Part shown: in pieces, positions 1-8,990 of the stretch | Layout of the letters: each line of letters begins with the position of its first letter | Numbering within the stretch: position 1 is the first letter of the stretch | From: Paraburkholderia solisilvae | GTDB taxonomy: Bacteria; Pseudomonadota; Gammaproteobacteria; Burkholderiales; Burkholderiaceae | DNA: 64,000 nucleotides | Direction: 5' to 3' | Assembly (NCBI RefSeq): GCF_902859875.1 | Contig: NZ_CADIKF010000039.1 | Location: forward strand, 1 to 64,000 | The notes under the pieces: model-generated | The model's input: the letters and a program-made list of their open reading frames with translations, nothing else | Databases searched by the model: none | What the model was told of the DNA's origin: nothing | Position numbers and translations under genes: made by a program

Positions 1-512
1 GGCGCTGCCGGGCGGCACGCAGCCGCGCGGGGCCAACGGCGCCGATCACGGCGCAGCCGGCGGCGCGTGGCCGTTTCCGCGCAGTTGACGGCGCAGTTGA
101 CGAATGCGTCGCCAGGTATAGATATCGCGGGTATCGCGATTTGCACGACGCGTGGCGGACGACGCTATGCCGAAGCGCGTCTGGGCAAAAGCAGTGGCCT
201 GAGTATGGTTTTATCTCAATAAGGCCGTATAATAAGCAAATCGACAACAATAGACCGTTTCGGCGCTTGGTTGAACGGCAATTGTTGCGAGATTGCGCTA
301 AGTTGGTAATTTTTTCATAAGCGGCCGCCCTCAGCGGCCGTTTCGCGCATAGCATTGACGTACGCTCGCGACCGTGCGCGGTAGCGGGGCAGGCGCGCTG
401 TCGGACCGTGATCGGTGCCACTCGAGGCTTCGTTGACGGCCGGGCGCGGCAGACCCTGTTGCGTGCCCGTCGGGGCTGTCGACCACCCGCACTTTAGGTT
501 TTCGGAAACGCG
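1..512. other. Upstream region of the response-regulator gene
   Basis: No gene can be assigned with confidence. All three plus frames are open at the left edge, and one ends at a TGA at 86-88 with GC-rich third positions, so it could be the last 28 codons of a gene starting outside the window. A 12-mer, GCGCAGTTGACG, is perfectly doubled at 79-90 and 91-102. A TATAAT hexamer lies at 228-233 without a good -35 box (TGGTTT at 206-211, 16-bp spacer); it is the best promoter candidate for the downstream regulator, with a leader of about 280 nt. Confidence 0.4.
322..343 (+). terminator. Short hairpin followed by TTT
   Basis: CGGCCGC (322-328) pairs with GCGGCCG (334-340) across a five-base loop and is followed by only three T residues. 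It could end transcription from the left or act in the leader of the regulator gene at 513. The weak T tract keeps confidence low. Confidence 0.3.
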
Positions 513-1922
513 ATGCCACATGCACTGATTGTCGATGACGATCCGGGTACCCGCGAAGCGCTAGCCGCGATCATCGCTGAAGATGGACTGACCACTGCGA
601 CCGCAGGCGATTTGCGCGAGGCCCGCATCCAGCTCGTCCGGCAAATGCCGGACGTCGTATTCACCGATCTGAAGCTGCCGGACGGCACCGGCGTCGATCT
701 GTTCGAAGATCTCGATCCGCGCTCCGGCGTGGAATTCATCGTGATCACCGGACATGCGACGGTCGAGTCCGCGGTCAGCGCGCTGAAGATGGGCGCCGCC
801 GACTACCTGGTCAAGCCGATCAACCTGCAACGCGTGAAGGCGATTCTGAGCCGCCTGCCGCGCGCGGGCGACCTCAAAGCCGAAATCGGCACGCTGCGCG
901 GCGAGTTGCGACGCATGGGCCGCTTCGGTTTGATGCTTGGCAATTCGCAGGTGATGCAGCAGGTGTATGACCAGATCAGCCGGGTCGCGCCGACCGCGGC
1001 GTCGGTGATGCTGGTCGGTGAATCCGGCACCGGCAAGGAAGTTGCCGCGCAGACGCTGCATCAGCTGAGCTTGCGTCGCAAACATGCGTTCCTCGCGGTG
1101 AATTGCGGTGCAATTTCGCCGAACCTGATCGAATCGGAGATGTTCGGTCACGAACGCGGCTCGTTCACCGGCGCGGATCGTCAGCACAAAGGCTATTTCG
1201 AGCGCGCGAACGGCGGCACGCTGTTTCTCGACGAAATCACCGAGATGCCGATCGAGTTGCAGGTCAAGCTGCTGCGGGTGCTGGAAACCGGCATGTTCAT
1301 GCGCGTCGGCACGACCAAAGAGATCGAGACAGACGTGCGCCTGATCGCCGCGACCAATCGCGATCCGGAGCAGGCGGTGCTCGAGGGCAAGCTGCGTCTG
1401 GACCTGTATCACCGGCTCAACGTGTTCCCGATCAGCCTGCCGCCGCTGCGCGAGCGCGGCAAGGATGTCGAGCTGCTCGCGCAGTCGTTTCTCGACGAGC
1501 TCAACGAAACGCACGGCTCGCGCAAGCACTTTCCGCCGGCGGTCAAGGAAATGCTGCTGACGTACCCGTGGCCGGGCAATGTGCGCGAACTGAAGAACTA
1601 CGTGCAGCGCGCGCACATCATGTCGGGCACGGATTCGGACAGCACGGCGACCGTGCCGCTGCAGATCACGTTGTCGAAGCCGGCTGCGGGCACGGCCATC
1701 ACGATTCCGTTTGGCACGTCGCTCGCCGAGGCGGACCGTCAGCTGATTCTCGCGACGCTCGAACAATGCGCGGGCGTGAAGACGCGCGCCGCCGAGATTC
1801 TCGGCATCAGCCTGAAGACGCTGTACAACCGGCTCGTCGAATACGGCAACGATGCTGCGGGCCGTGCCGATGACGGCGACGGCGCGGAAGAGCCGCAGGC
1901 ATTCGGCAAGGCCGACGCGTAA
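513..1922 (+). CDS. Sigma-54-dependent response regulator (NtrC family)
   Basis: This 469-residue cytoplasmic regulator has the full three-domain NtrC layout. An N-terminal receiver domain carries the acidic pocket at residues 8-10, the phospho-acceptor Asp52 in TDLKLPDG and the conserved Lys101. The AAA+ domain has Walker A GESGTGKE (169-176), a GSFTGA sigma-54 contact loop (216-221, a variant of the usual GAFTGA) and Walker B GGTLFLDE (234-241), with WPGNVREL at 353-360. A Fis-type helix-turn-helix lies near 425-455. The protein should hydrolyse ATP to open sigma-54 promoters when phosphorylated. No partner kinase is seen, so it may be orphan here or paired with a gene to the left. Its targets cannot be read from the sequence. 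Confidence 0.93.
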   Translation: MPHALIVDDDPGTREALAAIIAEDGLTTATAGDLREARIQLVRQMPDVVFTDLKLPDGTGVDLFEDLDPRSGVEFIVITGHATVESAVSALKMGAADYLVKPINLQRVKAILSRLPRAGDLKAEIGTLRGELRRMGRFGLMLGNSQVMQQVYDQISRVAPTAASVMLVGESGTGKEVAAQTLHQLSLRRKHAFLAVNCGAISPNLIESEMFGHERGSFTGADRQHKGYFERANGGTLFLDEITEMPIELQVKLLRVLETGMFMRVGTTKEIETDVRLIAATNRDPEQAVLEGKLRLDLYHRLNVFPISLPPLRERGKDVELLAQSFLDELNETHGSRKHFPPAVKEMLLTYPWPGNVRELKNYVQRAHIMSGTDSDSTATVPLQITLSKPAAGTAITIPFGTSLAEADRQLILATLEQCAGVKTRAAEILGISLKTLYNRLVEYGNDAAGRADDGDGAEEPQAFGKADA

Positions 1923-2098
1923 CACTGCTGGAAAGCGCGACGGCAAATCGCAAGCACTGCATCGCGACCGGCAAAACCGCAGCCAGCGAACCGCATCGCA
2001 GCCAGCAAATTGCAGCGGGCAAATTGCAGCCAGCAGATTGCAGCCAGAAACGGCACAGCCTTTGCTGCGTCTCCAACGGACGCAATGAGGAGGCCTTC

Positions 2099-2506
2099 AT
2101 GCCGGAACGCGACGTGGTCGCTGTATCAATCTTGCGAGCCGCGCAGGCGCCAGGGCGCGCCTGCGCGATCGACGTCTCGCTGCATCGTCCGGAGCCGAAC
2201 GAACCACCCGGACCGGACCAACCCGATGAAGATGACGATGCGCCGCCCGACCCCGAACGGTTGCCGGGCGAGCCGACTCCATTGCCGATCGGCGACCCGC
2301 CTCCAGATCACGCGCCACAGAGCGCTGACATGCTGACGTCTGCGACGGTCGACGCGATCCGCTACGCGACTCATTGCGGACCCATTGCGCGACTCATGCG
2401 CGTGCATTCGCCGCGCGCATTCGCCGGCCCGGTTGGGCGCGTATTGTCGCGTCGTGTCATGTTCATACCGCGCCCGCCGCAGGCCTTGCGCGTATCGATC
2501 ATATAA
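2099..2506 (+). CDS. Small proline/aspartate-rich hypothetical protein
   Basis: A 135-codon frame starts at ATG 2099, five bases after a perfect AGGAGG (2088-2093). Residues 30-75 are strongly biased to Pro, Asp, Glu and Gly, with runs such as PDQPDEDDDAPPDPERLPGEP. That suggests a disordered acidic segment rather than chance reading. The last 50 or so residues look random and Arg-rich, so the real end could differ if there is a sequence error. No domain or signal peptide is recognised. The ribosome site is the main support. Confidence 0.5.
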   Translation: MPERDVVAVSILRAAQAPGRACAIDVSLHRPEPNEPPGPDQPDEDDDAPPDPERLPGEPTPLPIGDPPPDHAPQSADMLTSATVDAIRYATHCGPIARLMRVHSPRAFAGPVGRVLSRRVMFIPRPPQALRVSII

Positions 2507-2648
2507 ATCGGCGCGCCACACGGCTTCCCGTTCAGCTTGATGTACTCGTTACAAAACCGACGAACTTTTTACCGGCAATTTACGTTGCCGAAGCCTAGAC
2601 TGTTGTGATGCCACCACTCGGTGGCGGCCTTCCCCTGGAGGCATCGAC

Positions 2649-2861
2649 ATGAGACACCCTGCATTGCGGCGCTCCGCGCGCCACTCGAAGCGCGAACCGC
2701 GCCCCGGCAGTGTTCCAGCCAGCTCGCCCGATGCACCGGACCCGGCAGCGCAAAACCGTGCCGCGCCCGATACCCCGCCGGACGGCGAGCACAACCAGGG
2801 TGGCGCGCGCAAGGAAAGTCTCGACTACCAGCGCGACCTCGGTTCCGAACAGGACGCCTGA
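2649..2861 (+). CDS. Small hypothetical protein, proline-rich
   Basis: A 70-residue frame begins at ATG 2649, seven bases after GGAGG (2637-2641). The N-terminus is basic (RHPALRRSARHSKREPRPG), the middle is rich in Pro, Ala and Asp, and the C-terminus is acidic and polar. It is probably disordered and cytoplasmic. A small hairpin (CCACC/GGTGG, 2611-2624) lies in its leader. I do not recognise the family. It precedes otsA by about 190 bp and might share a stress-related role, but that is only positional. Confidence 0.5.
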   Translation: MRHPALRRSARHSKREPRPGSVPASSPDAPDPAAQNRAAPDTPPDGEHNQGGARKESLDYQRDLGSEQDA

Positions 2862-2966
2862 GTTCTCCCGTTCGATGCGCCAGTAGAAGGAAACACTCCG
2901 CCCGGCGGCCGCGCGTGAGCGTTTTCGCTCGTTTGTCACATTTACATACATTTTTCCATTCGAAAT

Positions 2967-2981
2967 TGCCGCAATGCGGCA
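2967..2981. promoter_or_regulatory. Palindrome upstream of otsA
   Basis: TGCCGCA, one base, then TGCGGCA forms a near-perfect 15-bp palindrome 67 bp before the otsA start, in a locally AT-rich stretch (2931-2966). The size suits a repressor or activator dimer. No regulator is known for it here. Confidence 0.3.
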
Positions 2982-3048
2982 TAGGTCTTGCATGCACTGT
3001 TTCGGCGCACTGTCGCACGGAACGTCAACTGAAAGAAGGGGGAGCTGT

Positions 3049-4470
3049 ATGAGCCGATTGATCGTAGTGTCGAACCGGGTTGCGCCGACGCAGGAAGGCC
3101 GTCCCGCCGCGGGCGGACTGGCGATCGGCGTGCTGGACGCGCTGAAGGAAACCGGCGGTGTCTGGTTCGGCTGGAGCGGGGAGATCGCCGGCGAGCCGTC
3201 GGCCCCTGTGATCGAAAAGCAGGGCAACGTCACCTACGCGACCGTGGCGCTTTCCAAGCGCGACTACGACCAGTATTACCGCGGCTTTTCGAACGCGACG
3301 CTGTGGCCGACCTTCCACTATCGCAACGACCTGTCGCGCTATGACCGGCAGGAATACGCGGGCTATCTGCGCGTGAACGCGTCGCTCGCGAAGCAGTTGA
3401 AAGAGATGATTCGCCCGGACGACATCATCTGGGTGCACGACTATCACATGCTGCCGTTCGCGCGTTGCCTGCGCGAACTGGGTGTGAAGAACCCGATCGG
3501 GTTCTTCCTGCACATTCCGTTTCCGGTGCCGCAGGTGCTGTTTACCGTGCCGCCGCACGAAGAACTCGTAAAGGACATGTGCAGCTATGACGTGGTCGGC
3601 TTTCAGACCGATGCCGATCGCCAGTCGTTCGTCGACTATATCGAGCGCGGCCGTCACGGCACCGCGAGCGACGACAACATGGTGCATGCGTACAACCGCT
3701 TCCTGAAGGTCGCCGCGTATCCGATCGGGATCTATCCGGATGCGATTGCAAAGGCATCCGTGCAATTCACCGACCGCAAGGCGGTGAAAAGCCTGCGCGA
3801 TGCGATGCGCAATCGCAAGCTGATCATGAGCGTCGACCGGCTCGATTATTCGAAGGGACTGGTCGAGCGGTTCCAGGCGTTCGAGCGGCTGCTGCTCAAC
3901 GCACCCGGCTGGCATGGCCGCGTGTCGCTCGTGCAGATCGCGCCGCCGACGCGTTCCGATGTGCAGACCTATCAGCGTATCCGCCAGAACCTCGAAGGCG
4001 AGGCGGGCCGCATCAACGGCCGGTTTGCGCAGCTCGACTGGACACCGATCCAGTATCTGAACCGCAAGTACGAGCGCAATCTGCTGATGGCGCTGTTCCG
4101 CCAGTCGCAGGTGGGTTACGTGACGCCGTTGCGCGACGGGATGAACCTGGTCGCGAAGGAATATGTCGCGTCGCAGGATCCGGCGGACCCGGGCGTGCTC
4201 GTGCTGTCGCAGTTCGCGGGCGCTGCCGAGCAGTTGCCGGGCGCCCTGGTGGTCAATCCGTTTGATTTGTCGCAGATGGCTGAAGCGCTGGAGCGCGCGC
4301 TGTCGATGCCGCTCGCCGAGCGGCAGGCGCGTCATGCGGACATGATGGCGCCGCTGCGCGAGAACAATCTGTCCGTGTGGCGTGATACGTTCCTCGCCGA
4401 TTTGCGGCATGTGTCGACCGCGTCGTCGGTGACCGAAAAAGCGGTAAAGCGCGTTGACGTGACGGTCTAG
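3049..4470 (+). CDS. otsA: Trehalose-6-phosphate synthase (OtsA)
   Basis: This 473-residue GT20 enzyme joins UDP-glucose to glucose-6-phosphate to give trehalose-6-phosphate in the cytoplasm, the first step of the OtsAB route to the osmoprotectant trehalose. The N-terminal MSRLIVVSNRVA and glycine loop bind the acceptor and nucleotide sugar. Trp86 and Asp131 (in WVHDYHM) and Arg264 and Lys269 (in SVDRLDYSKG) match the E. coli active-site residues, and LRDGMNLVAKE lies near 361-371. The start at 3049 follows AAGGGGGAG and matches the family N-terminus; a longer upstream frame is not needed. The phosphatase OtsB is not in the window. A terminator-like hairpin follows at 4651. Confidence 0.97.
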   Translation: MSRLIVVSNRVAPTQEGRPAAGGLAIGVLDALKETGGVWFGWSGEIAGEPSAPVIEKQGNVTYATVALSKRDYDQYYRGFSNATLWPTFHYRNDLSRYDRQEYAGYLRVNASLAKQLKEMIRPDDIIWVHDYHMLPFARCLRELGVKNPIGFFLHIPFPVPQVLFTVPPHEELVKDMCSYDVVGFQTDADRQSFVDYIERGRHGTASDDNMVHAYNRFLKVAAYPIGIYPDAIAKASVQFTDRKAVKSLRDAMRNRKLIMSVDRLDYSKGLVERFQAFERLLLNAPGWHGRVSLVQIAPPTRSDVQTYQRIRQNLEGEAGRINGRFAQLDWTPIQYLNRKYERNLLMALFRQSQVGYVTPLRDGMNLVAKEYVASQDPADPGVLVLSQFAGAAEQLPGALVVNPFDLSQMAEALERALSMPLAERQARHADMMAPLRENNLSVWRDTFLADLRHVSTASSVTEKAVKRVDVTV

Positions 4471-4650
4471 CAGCCGGCTGTCACGTCGTCGCGTGTTGGT
4501 CTTTTGTGCTGTGTGCTGCGGCGCGCGGATTGGCGCGGCGTGTAGTCGCCGGCCTGTCCGTGGTCGGCATGGAGATCTCGCGCGTGCACGGACGTGCAGC
4601 CTCAGAAGCACAGCCTGTCAGCCAGCATATCGTTGTGCACGCAATCGTCG

Positions 4651-4680
4651 ACGGCAGCCGAGGCTGCCGTTTTCGTTTTA
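4651..4680 (+). terminator. Rho-independent terminator in the otsA/MFS gap
   Basis: ACGGCAGCC (4651-4659) pairs with GGCTGCCGT (4662-4670) and is followed by a T-rich tail. It lies 180 nt after the otsA stop and faces the convergent MFS gene. The remaining bases of the 394-bp gap (4471-4864) show nothing else I can support. Confidence 0.7.
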
Positions 4681-4864
4681 CGCTGCCGTCCGTCAGGCTG
4701 GCGGCTGGGTCAGTCAAGCCGCCTTGGCGCAGGTGACCGCTCTCGCGCTCGCTCGATATCGGCGTCATCGGCGTCACCGGCCGCGCGCGTCGGCTGTGCC
4801 GCGTCGAGCGGATATGCGGATAGCCCGGCATCACGTGAACGGCACGCATGCAGCGCCGGGTCGG

Positions 4865-6307
4865 CTACGCCGAAGCCGGCGCGCCGCTGCGCGTGACGCG
4901 CAGCGAACTGATGATCGCCGCGACCGCGGCAAAACACGCGGCGACATATAGCGCGACTACGGGTCCATGCTGCGGCACGACCCCGAAGATCAACGCGACA
5001 AGCGCGGCCCCCAGCGTCTGGCCGGTCAGGCGCGCGGTGCCGAGCATGCCGCTCGCGCCGCCGCTGCGCGAACGCGGCGCCGACGAGAGAATCGTGCGGT
5101 TGTTCGGCGACTGGAAAATGCCGAAGCCCGCGCCGCATAGCGCCATGCGCCACGCGATATCGAACGGCTGCGGGTGAGTGCCGAGCGTCGCCGCGAGCAG
5201 CAGCAGGCCGCAGGTCAGCAGCGCGAGACCGATGCCGCCGAGCAGGCCCGCGGACATCCGGTCCGACAGCACGCCGGCGATCGGCGCGGCGACGATGATG
5301 ACGAGCGGCCAGGGCGTCATCAGCAGGCCGGTTTGCACCTGCGTGAGCCCGAGCGCGTTCTGCATCAGGAACGGCAGCGACACGAACGCCAGCATTTGCG
5401 CGGTAAACGAACATACCGACGTGCCGATCGACAGCGCGAACAGCGGATTGCGCAGCAGATCGACCGGCAGCAGCGGCGCGGGCTGCGACAACTGGCGCCG
5501 CACGAAGAAGTAGCCGACCACGAGCGCCGCGACCACTTCGAGCGCGACGTATACGGGCCGCTCGCCGTGACCGAGCCCGTCGACCGCGAAGATCAGCAGA
5601 CCGAATACGAATGCGTTCATCACCGCGCTCACGTAGTCGTACGGCGAGTCGCGCCGCACATTGCCGGGCAGCGCCCTTATGCCGATCGAGAACGCGGCGA
5701 TGCCGATCGGCACGTTGATCGCGAACAGCCACTGCCACGGCGCGATCGACAGCACGCCCGCCGCGACGGTCGGCCCGAGCGCCGACGACACCGCGACCAC
5801 CATCGCGTTGATCGACACGCCGCGGCCCAGCGAGGCGGGCGGATAGATCATCCGCACCAGCGCGGTGTTCACGCTCATGATGCCCGCCGCGCCGAAACCC
5901 TGGATCACGCGTGCAAGCGCGAGCGTCGGCAGCGAATCGGCGAGCGCGCAGCCGAGCGATGCGAATGTGAAGAGCACGATGCCGCTCTGATAGACGCGCC
6001 GGTAGCCGATCCGGTCGCCGAGCGACGACAGCGGCAGCAGCGAAATCGTGACCGCCAGCTGATACGCATTGACCACCCAGATCGAATTGGCCGCGCTCGT
6101 ATGCATATAGCGGGCGATGGTCGGCAGCGCGACGTTTGCGATTGCGCTGTCGAGCACCGATATCGAAATGCCTAACGCGACGACGAGGATCGCCCAATAG
6201 CGTTGCGGCAAAGGCAGGCCCAGTTCGTTGTCGTGTGGAGCAGGGCTGCGTGAAGCGGGAGTAACGGAGGCGGGGGAAGCGGGTTCGCGGGAAGAATGTG
6301 CGCGCAT
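4865..6307 (-). CDS. DHA2-type MFS drug:proton antiporter (EmrB/QacA family)
   Basis: This 480-residue inner-membrane protein has about 14 hydrophobic segments, as in the DHA2 branch of the major facilitator superfamily. LDSAIANVALPTIA in the first helix is the motif D1 region. LGDRIGYRRVYQ between helices 2 and 3 is motif A, and ALGPTVAAGVL in helix 5 is the antiporter motif C. The family expels hydrophobic drugs or metabolites in exchange for protons. There is no membrane-fusion partner (EmrA) or adjacent regulator, so it probably works alone and the substrate is unknown. The Pro/Ser-rich 30-residue N-terminal tail may be partly untranslated; the ribosome site at the chosen ATG is weak. Confidence 0.9.
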   Translation of the reverse strand: MRAHSSREPASPASVTPASRSPAPHDNELGLPLPQRYWAILVVALGISISVLDSAIANVALPTIARYMHTSAANSIWVVNAYQLAVTISLLPLSSLGDRIGYRRVYQSGIVLFTFASLGCALADSLPTLALARVIQGFGAAGIMSVNTALVRMIYPPASLGRGVSINAMVVAVSSALGPTVAAGVLSIAPWQWLFAINVPIGIAAFSIGIRALPGNVRRDSPYDYVSAVMNAFVFGLLIFAVDGLGHGERPVYVALEVVAALVVGYFFVRRQLSQPAPLLPVDLLRNPLFALSIGTSVCSFTAQMLAFVSLPFLMQNALGLTQVQTGLLMTPWPLVIIVAAPIAGVLSDRMSAGLLGGIGLALLTCGLLLLAATLGTHPQPFDIAWRMALCGAGFGIFQSPNNRTILSSAPRSRSGGASGMLGTARLTGQTLGAALVALIFGVVPQHGPVVALYVAACFAAVAAIISSLRVTRSGAPASA

Positions 6308-6335
6308 CGGCGGTAGCGGTATTGCGTCCGGTTTG

Positions 6336-6405
6336 GTTTGACGGCCTTGCGGCCGCTCAAACCACGTTTGAACAAGGGCAAGGCCGGCTGGCGAGCCGGC
6401 CTTGC
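6336..6405 (-). terminator. Two tandem hairpins between the PEBP and MFS genes
   Basis: A 12-bp perfect stem with a four-base loop (6378-6389 with 6394-6405) and a second interrupted stem (6336-6346 with 6351-6362) fill the 178-bp gap. On the minus strand they follow the PEBP gene and precede the MFS start. Neither has a clear T tract, so they may reduce read-through or act as leader structure of the MFS gene. Confidence 0.5.
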
Positions 6406-6485
6406 CGTGAATTGCGCGACGCCGCTACGCCATATGCATGCGCATCCGGGGCGATGCGACGCGCTGGCTTGATGCTGCGGGCCGT

Positions 6486-6989
6486 CTACTTCAATTCGTA
6501 CAGCCCCGTATAGATCGTCGAGTCGATCTCGTTCTGATGCATGAGCAGGCGCGCCACCGCGTGGGTCGTATCCGGCGTGACCGGCAGTTGCGGCGCCCTG
6601 AGCGCATACAGCCTGAAGATAAAGCGGTGCGGCCTGTCGCCGCGTGGCGGCGCCACGCCGCCGTAGCCCGGCGTGCCGTAGTCGTTGCGCACCTGTACCG
6701 CGCCATGCGGCAGCAGGCTGCCGTCCGCCTTGCCCGCGTTGCGCGGCAGCGCGCGCGCGTCGAGCGGAAGGTTGACGATCACCCAGTGCCAGAACCCGCT
6801 GCCGGTGTGCGCATCGGGATCGTACACGGTCAGCGCAAGACTTTGCGCGTCCTCGGGCGGTGCGTCCCACTGCAACGCGGGCGAGATATTTTCGCCGTCG
6901 ACGCCGAACGATTTGTCGTTGAACTCGGTTGCTTTCGGCATAAAGCCGTTCGCGGGAAAGTCGTCCGACCAGATTCGGAAATCAGCCAT
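6486..6989 (-). CDS. YbhB/YbcL family protein (PEBP / Raf-kinase-inhibitor-like)
   Basis: This 167-residue protein belongs to the phosphatidylethanolamine-binding fold. It carries the signature DPDAHTGSGFWHWVIVNLP (about residues 57-75) and the second pocket motif DYGTPGYGGVAPPRGDRPHRF. Bacterial members are small soluble proteins that bind anionic ligands; their physiological role is largely unsettled. There is no signal peptide, so this one is cytoplasmic, unlike YbcL. The start follows AAGGAGG at a six-base spacing. It is a single-gene unit between the dcm-vsr pair and an exporter, with no functional link evident. Confidence 0.93.
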   Translation of the reverse strand: MADFRIWSDDFPANGFMPKATEFNDKSFGVDGENISPALQWDAPPEDAQSLALTVYDPDAHTGSGFWHWVIVNLPLDARALPRNAGKADGSLLPHGAVQVRNDYGTPGYGGVAPPRGDRPHRFIFRLYALRAPQLPVTPDTTHAVARLLMHQNEIDSTIYTGLYELK

Positions 6990-7167
6990 CGTATGCCTCC
7001 TTCATGTGAGTTCAGGAGAAGGACGGGCGCCGCAGACACATGCCGGCTAGCCAATCGAGTCTATCACCGCATGCTTACAGGCTTCGCGTCGCTGCGCGTG
7101 TGAAAGCGCGTGAAACGGCCATGCAAACAGGTCTGCGGACAGCTGAAAGATATCGCCGCGAGTGCCG

Positions 7168-7614
7168 TCATGCGCGTTCGTCGAGCGTGGGTGCGTCGCT
7201 TTGCAGCCAGTCGACGAGGCGTTGCAACACGCCGTCGAGGTCCCGGTTAGCGCCTCGCAATGCACATTCCCAGACCGTTGCGACGCGCCAGCCGCGCTCG
7301 CGCAGCGCGGCGGTCACCTTGGCATCGTTGCTGCGGTTGCGGCCGATTTTTTCGCGCCAGAATTCGACGCGCGTTTGCGGCCATTTGAAGAGATGACAAT
7401 CGTGACCGTGCCAGAAACAGCCGTGCACGAATACGACCGCGCGATAGCGCGGCAGCACGATATCGGGTCGGCCCGGCAGGTCGCGCGCATCGAGGCGGAA
7501 GCGAAAGCCGCGCCGGTGCAGCAGGCTGCGGATCAGAATCTCGGGTTTCGTGTTGCGGCCGCGGATGCCGGACATCATCCGGCTGCGCGTGGCCGCATCG
7601 ACGATGTCGACCAT
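7168..7614 (-). CDS. vsr: Very-short-patch repair endonuclease Vsr
   Basis: This 148-residue enzyme nicks 5' of the T in T:G mismatches left when 5-methylcytosine in a Dcm site deaminates, so that repair restores C:G. The sequence keeps Asp51 (GRPDIV), His64, His69 and the zinc ligands Cys66, His71, Cys73 and Cys117, all at the same residue numbers as E. coli Vsr. The ATG overlaps the dcm stop by one base (TGATG), which implies translational coupling. The pairing with a Dcm-type methylase fits the known biology exactly. The final ten residues are acidic and probably unstructured. Confidence 0.96.
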   Translation of the reverse strand: MVDIVDAATRSRMMSGIRGRNTKPEILIRSLLHRRGFRFRLDARDLPGRPDIVLPRYRAVVFVHGCFWHGHDCHLFKWPQTRVEFWREKIGRNRSNDAKVTAALRERGWRVATVWECALRGANRDLDGVLQRLVDWLQSDAPTLDERA

Positions 7615-8990
7615 CAGGCTACTCGCGCGCGGGCTGGCGGCTGCATGGGCCTGTTCGCCTGCGGCTGCATCTTCGCGGACAACGGCGCGACGCCGGGCGC
7701 GTGTAACGCATGCACGTGCGGCAGCATGATGCGCGCGACTTCGCGCATCACCGGCATCACGACGCTGTTGCCGAACTGACGGTACGCCTGTGTATCGCTG
7801 ACCGGAATGCGGTAGGTGTCGGGAAAGCCCATCAGACGCGCGCATTCGCGCGGCGTGAGCCGGCGCGGCCGCAGGCCGTCGCCCTGATGCACGAGAATTT
7901 CGGAGCCGTCCTTGTGGTAGCGCGCGGATAGCGTGCGCGTCACGCTGTCGCCAAACGCGAGTCCGAAGCCGAACCCGTTGCCCGCCGCGCGATGCTTTTC
8001 CGCGTAGCTTTGCAGGTACGCCCAGAGCTTCGGCGTCAGCGTGTACTTCGGCTGCACCGCGCGCGCGCGATGATCGAAAAAGCGTTCGGCGTCCCACGGC
8101 AGGAACGGTTCGCTGCCGTCGGTGCGGTGCAGGATCGACGCGAGCCGCGGGCTCTCGTCCGGCAAGCGCAGGTCGTCCCACGAAAAAGACGTCGCTCCGC
8201 GAAAGCCGACGATGATGATCCGCTCGCGATGCTGCGGCGTGAAATGCCGGCCGTCGATCACGCGATAGTGCACTTCATAGCCGAGCTCGTCGCGCAGCGT
8301 CTGCAGGATCACATCGAACGTGCGGCCTTTGTCGTGCGACAGCAGGTTCTTCACGTTTTCGAGCACGAAGGCGGCCGGGCGACGTGCGGCGATGATGCGC
8401 GCGACATCGAAGAACAGCGTGCCCTGGGTCGTGCATTCGAAGCCGTGCGGGCGGCCCAGCGCATTTTTCTTGCTGACGCCGGCGATGGAGAACGGCTGGC
8501 ACGGAAAGCCTGCGAGCAGCACGTCGTGCGCGGGGATTGCGTGTTCGGGGAACGACACGATATCGCCGATCAGCGTGTGGCCGGCCGACGCCACTCGCGT
8601 GGCGACATCGGCGTCGATCACGTCGGCGATGCTTGCGCTGAAGTCGCCGCCGAAGTTCTCACGATAGGTTTTCTGCGAAAACGGATTCCATTCGCTCGTG
8701 AACACGCATGCGCCGCCGTGCGCCTCGAAACCCATCCGGATGCCGCCGATGCCCGCAAACAGATCGATAAAGCGAAAGCGCGACGCGGTCTCGCGCTGCA
8801 TGTCGCCAGCCGGCGCGGGTGCTTGCAGCAACGCCTGCAGCGTAGGCGCCATGCGCGCGGGGCAGGGTGTTTCGCCCTTTTCCCAGCGGCGTACCGTCTT
8901 GATGTCCTTGCCGATATGCGCGGCGATTTCTCGTTGTGTGAAGCGGGTGCGCGCCTGTTTCAACAGGTCAAGCGGTGAGGCCTGGGTCAC
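7614..8990 (-). CDS. dcm: DNA cytosine-5 methyltransferase, Dcm type
   Basis: This 458-residue methylase transfers a methyl group from S-adenosylmethionine to C5 of cytosine. Motif I is FAGIGG (78-83), the catalytic Cys164 lies in GFPCQPFS, ENV is at 211-213, QHRER follows, and motifs IX-X read RPRRLTPRECARLMGF and FGNSVV. The target-recognition stretch (KYTLTPKLWAYL, GNGFGFG, SVTRTLSARYHKDG) closely resembles E. coli Dcm, so CCWGG is the likely site (inference). Residues 17-43 form an XRE-like helix-turn-helix (FTQREIAAHIGKDIKTVRRW), which could allow self-regulation. The start is GTG after AAGGA. No restriction enzyme is adjacent, so it looks like an orphan methylase partnered with Vsr. Confidence 0.95.
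   Translation of the reverse strand: MTQASPLDLLKQARTRFTQREIAAHIGKDIKTVRRWEKGETPCPARMAPTLQALLQAPAPAGDMQRETASRFRFIDLFAGIGGIRMGFEAHGGACVFTSEWNPFSQKTYRENFGGDFSASIADVIDADVATRVASAGHTLIGDIVSFPEHAIPAHDVLLAGFPCQPFSIAGVSKKNALGRPHGFECTTQGTLFFDVARIIAARRPAAFVLENVKNLLSHDKGRTFDVILQTLRDELGYEVHYRVIDGRHFTPQHRERIIIVGFRGATSFSWDDLRLPDESPRLASILHRTDGSEPFLPWDAERFFDHRARAVQPKYTLTPKLWAYLQSYAEKHRAAGNGFGFGLAFGDSVTRTLSARYHKDGSEILVHQGDGLRPRRLTPRECARLMGFPDTYRIPVSDTQAYRQFGNSVVMPVMREVARIMLPHVHALHAPGVAPLSAKMQPQANRPMQPPARARVA

Noticed and set aside
269-296. GG and GC pairs suggestive of a sigma-54 promoter before the response-regulator gene
   Set aside because: The GG-to-GC spacing is 8 or 16 bases, not the required 10, and the flanking consensus is poor.
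561-1946. Long minus-strand frame opposite the response regulator
   Set aside because: It is a codon-bias shadow: Arg/Ala/Gln-rich with no domain, fully overlapping a clear gene. The same holds for many long antisense frames here, for example opposite parE, parC and otsA.
2596-2601. TAGACT before the small ORF at 2649, matching the DUF4148 -10
   Set aside because: No -35 box at a sensible spacing and no shared downstream element.
2933-2961. TTGTCA as the otsA -35 box
   Set aside because: No -10-like hexamer follows at 16-18 bp.
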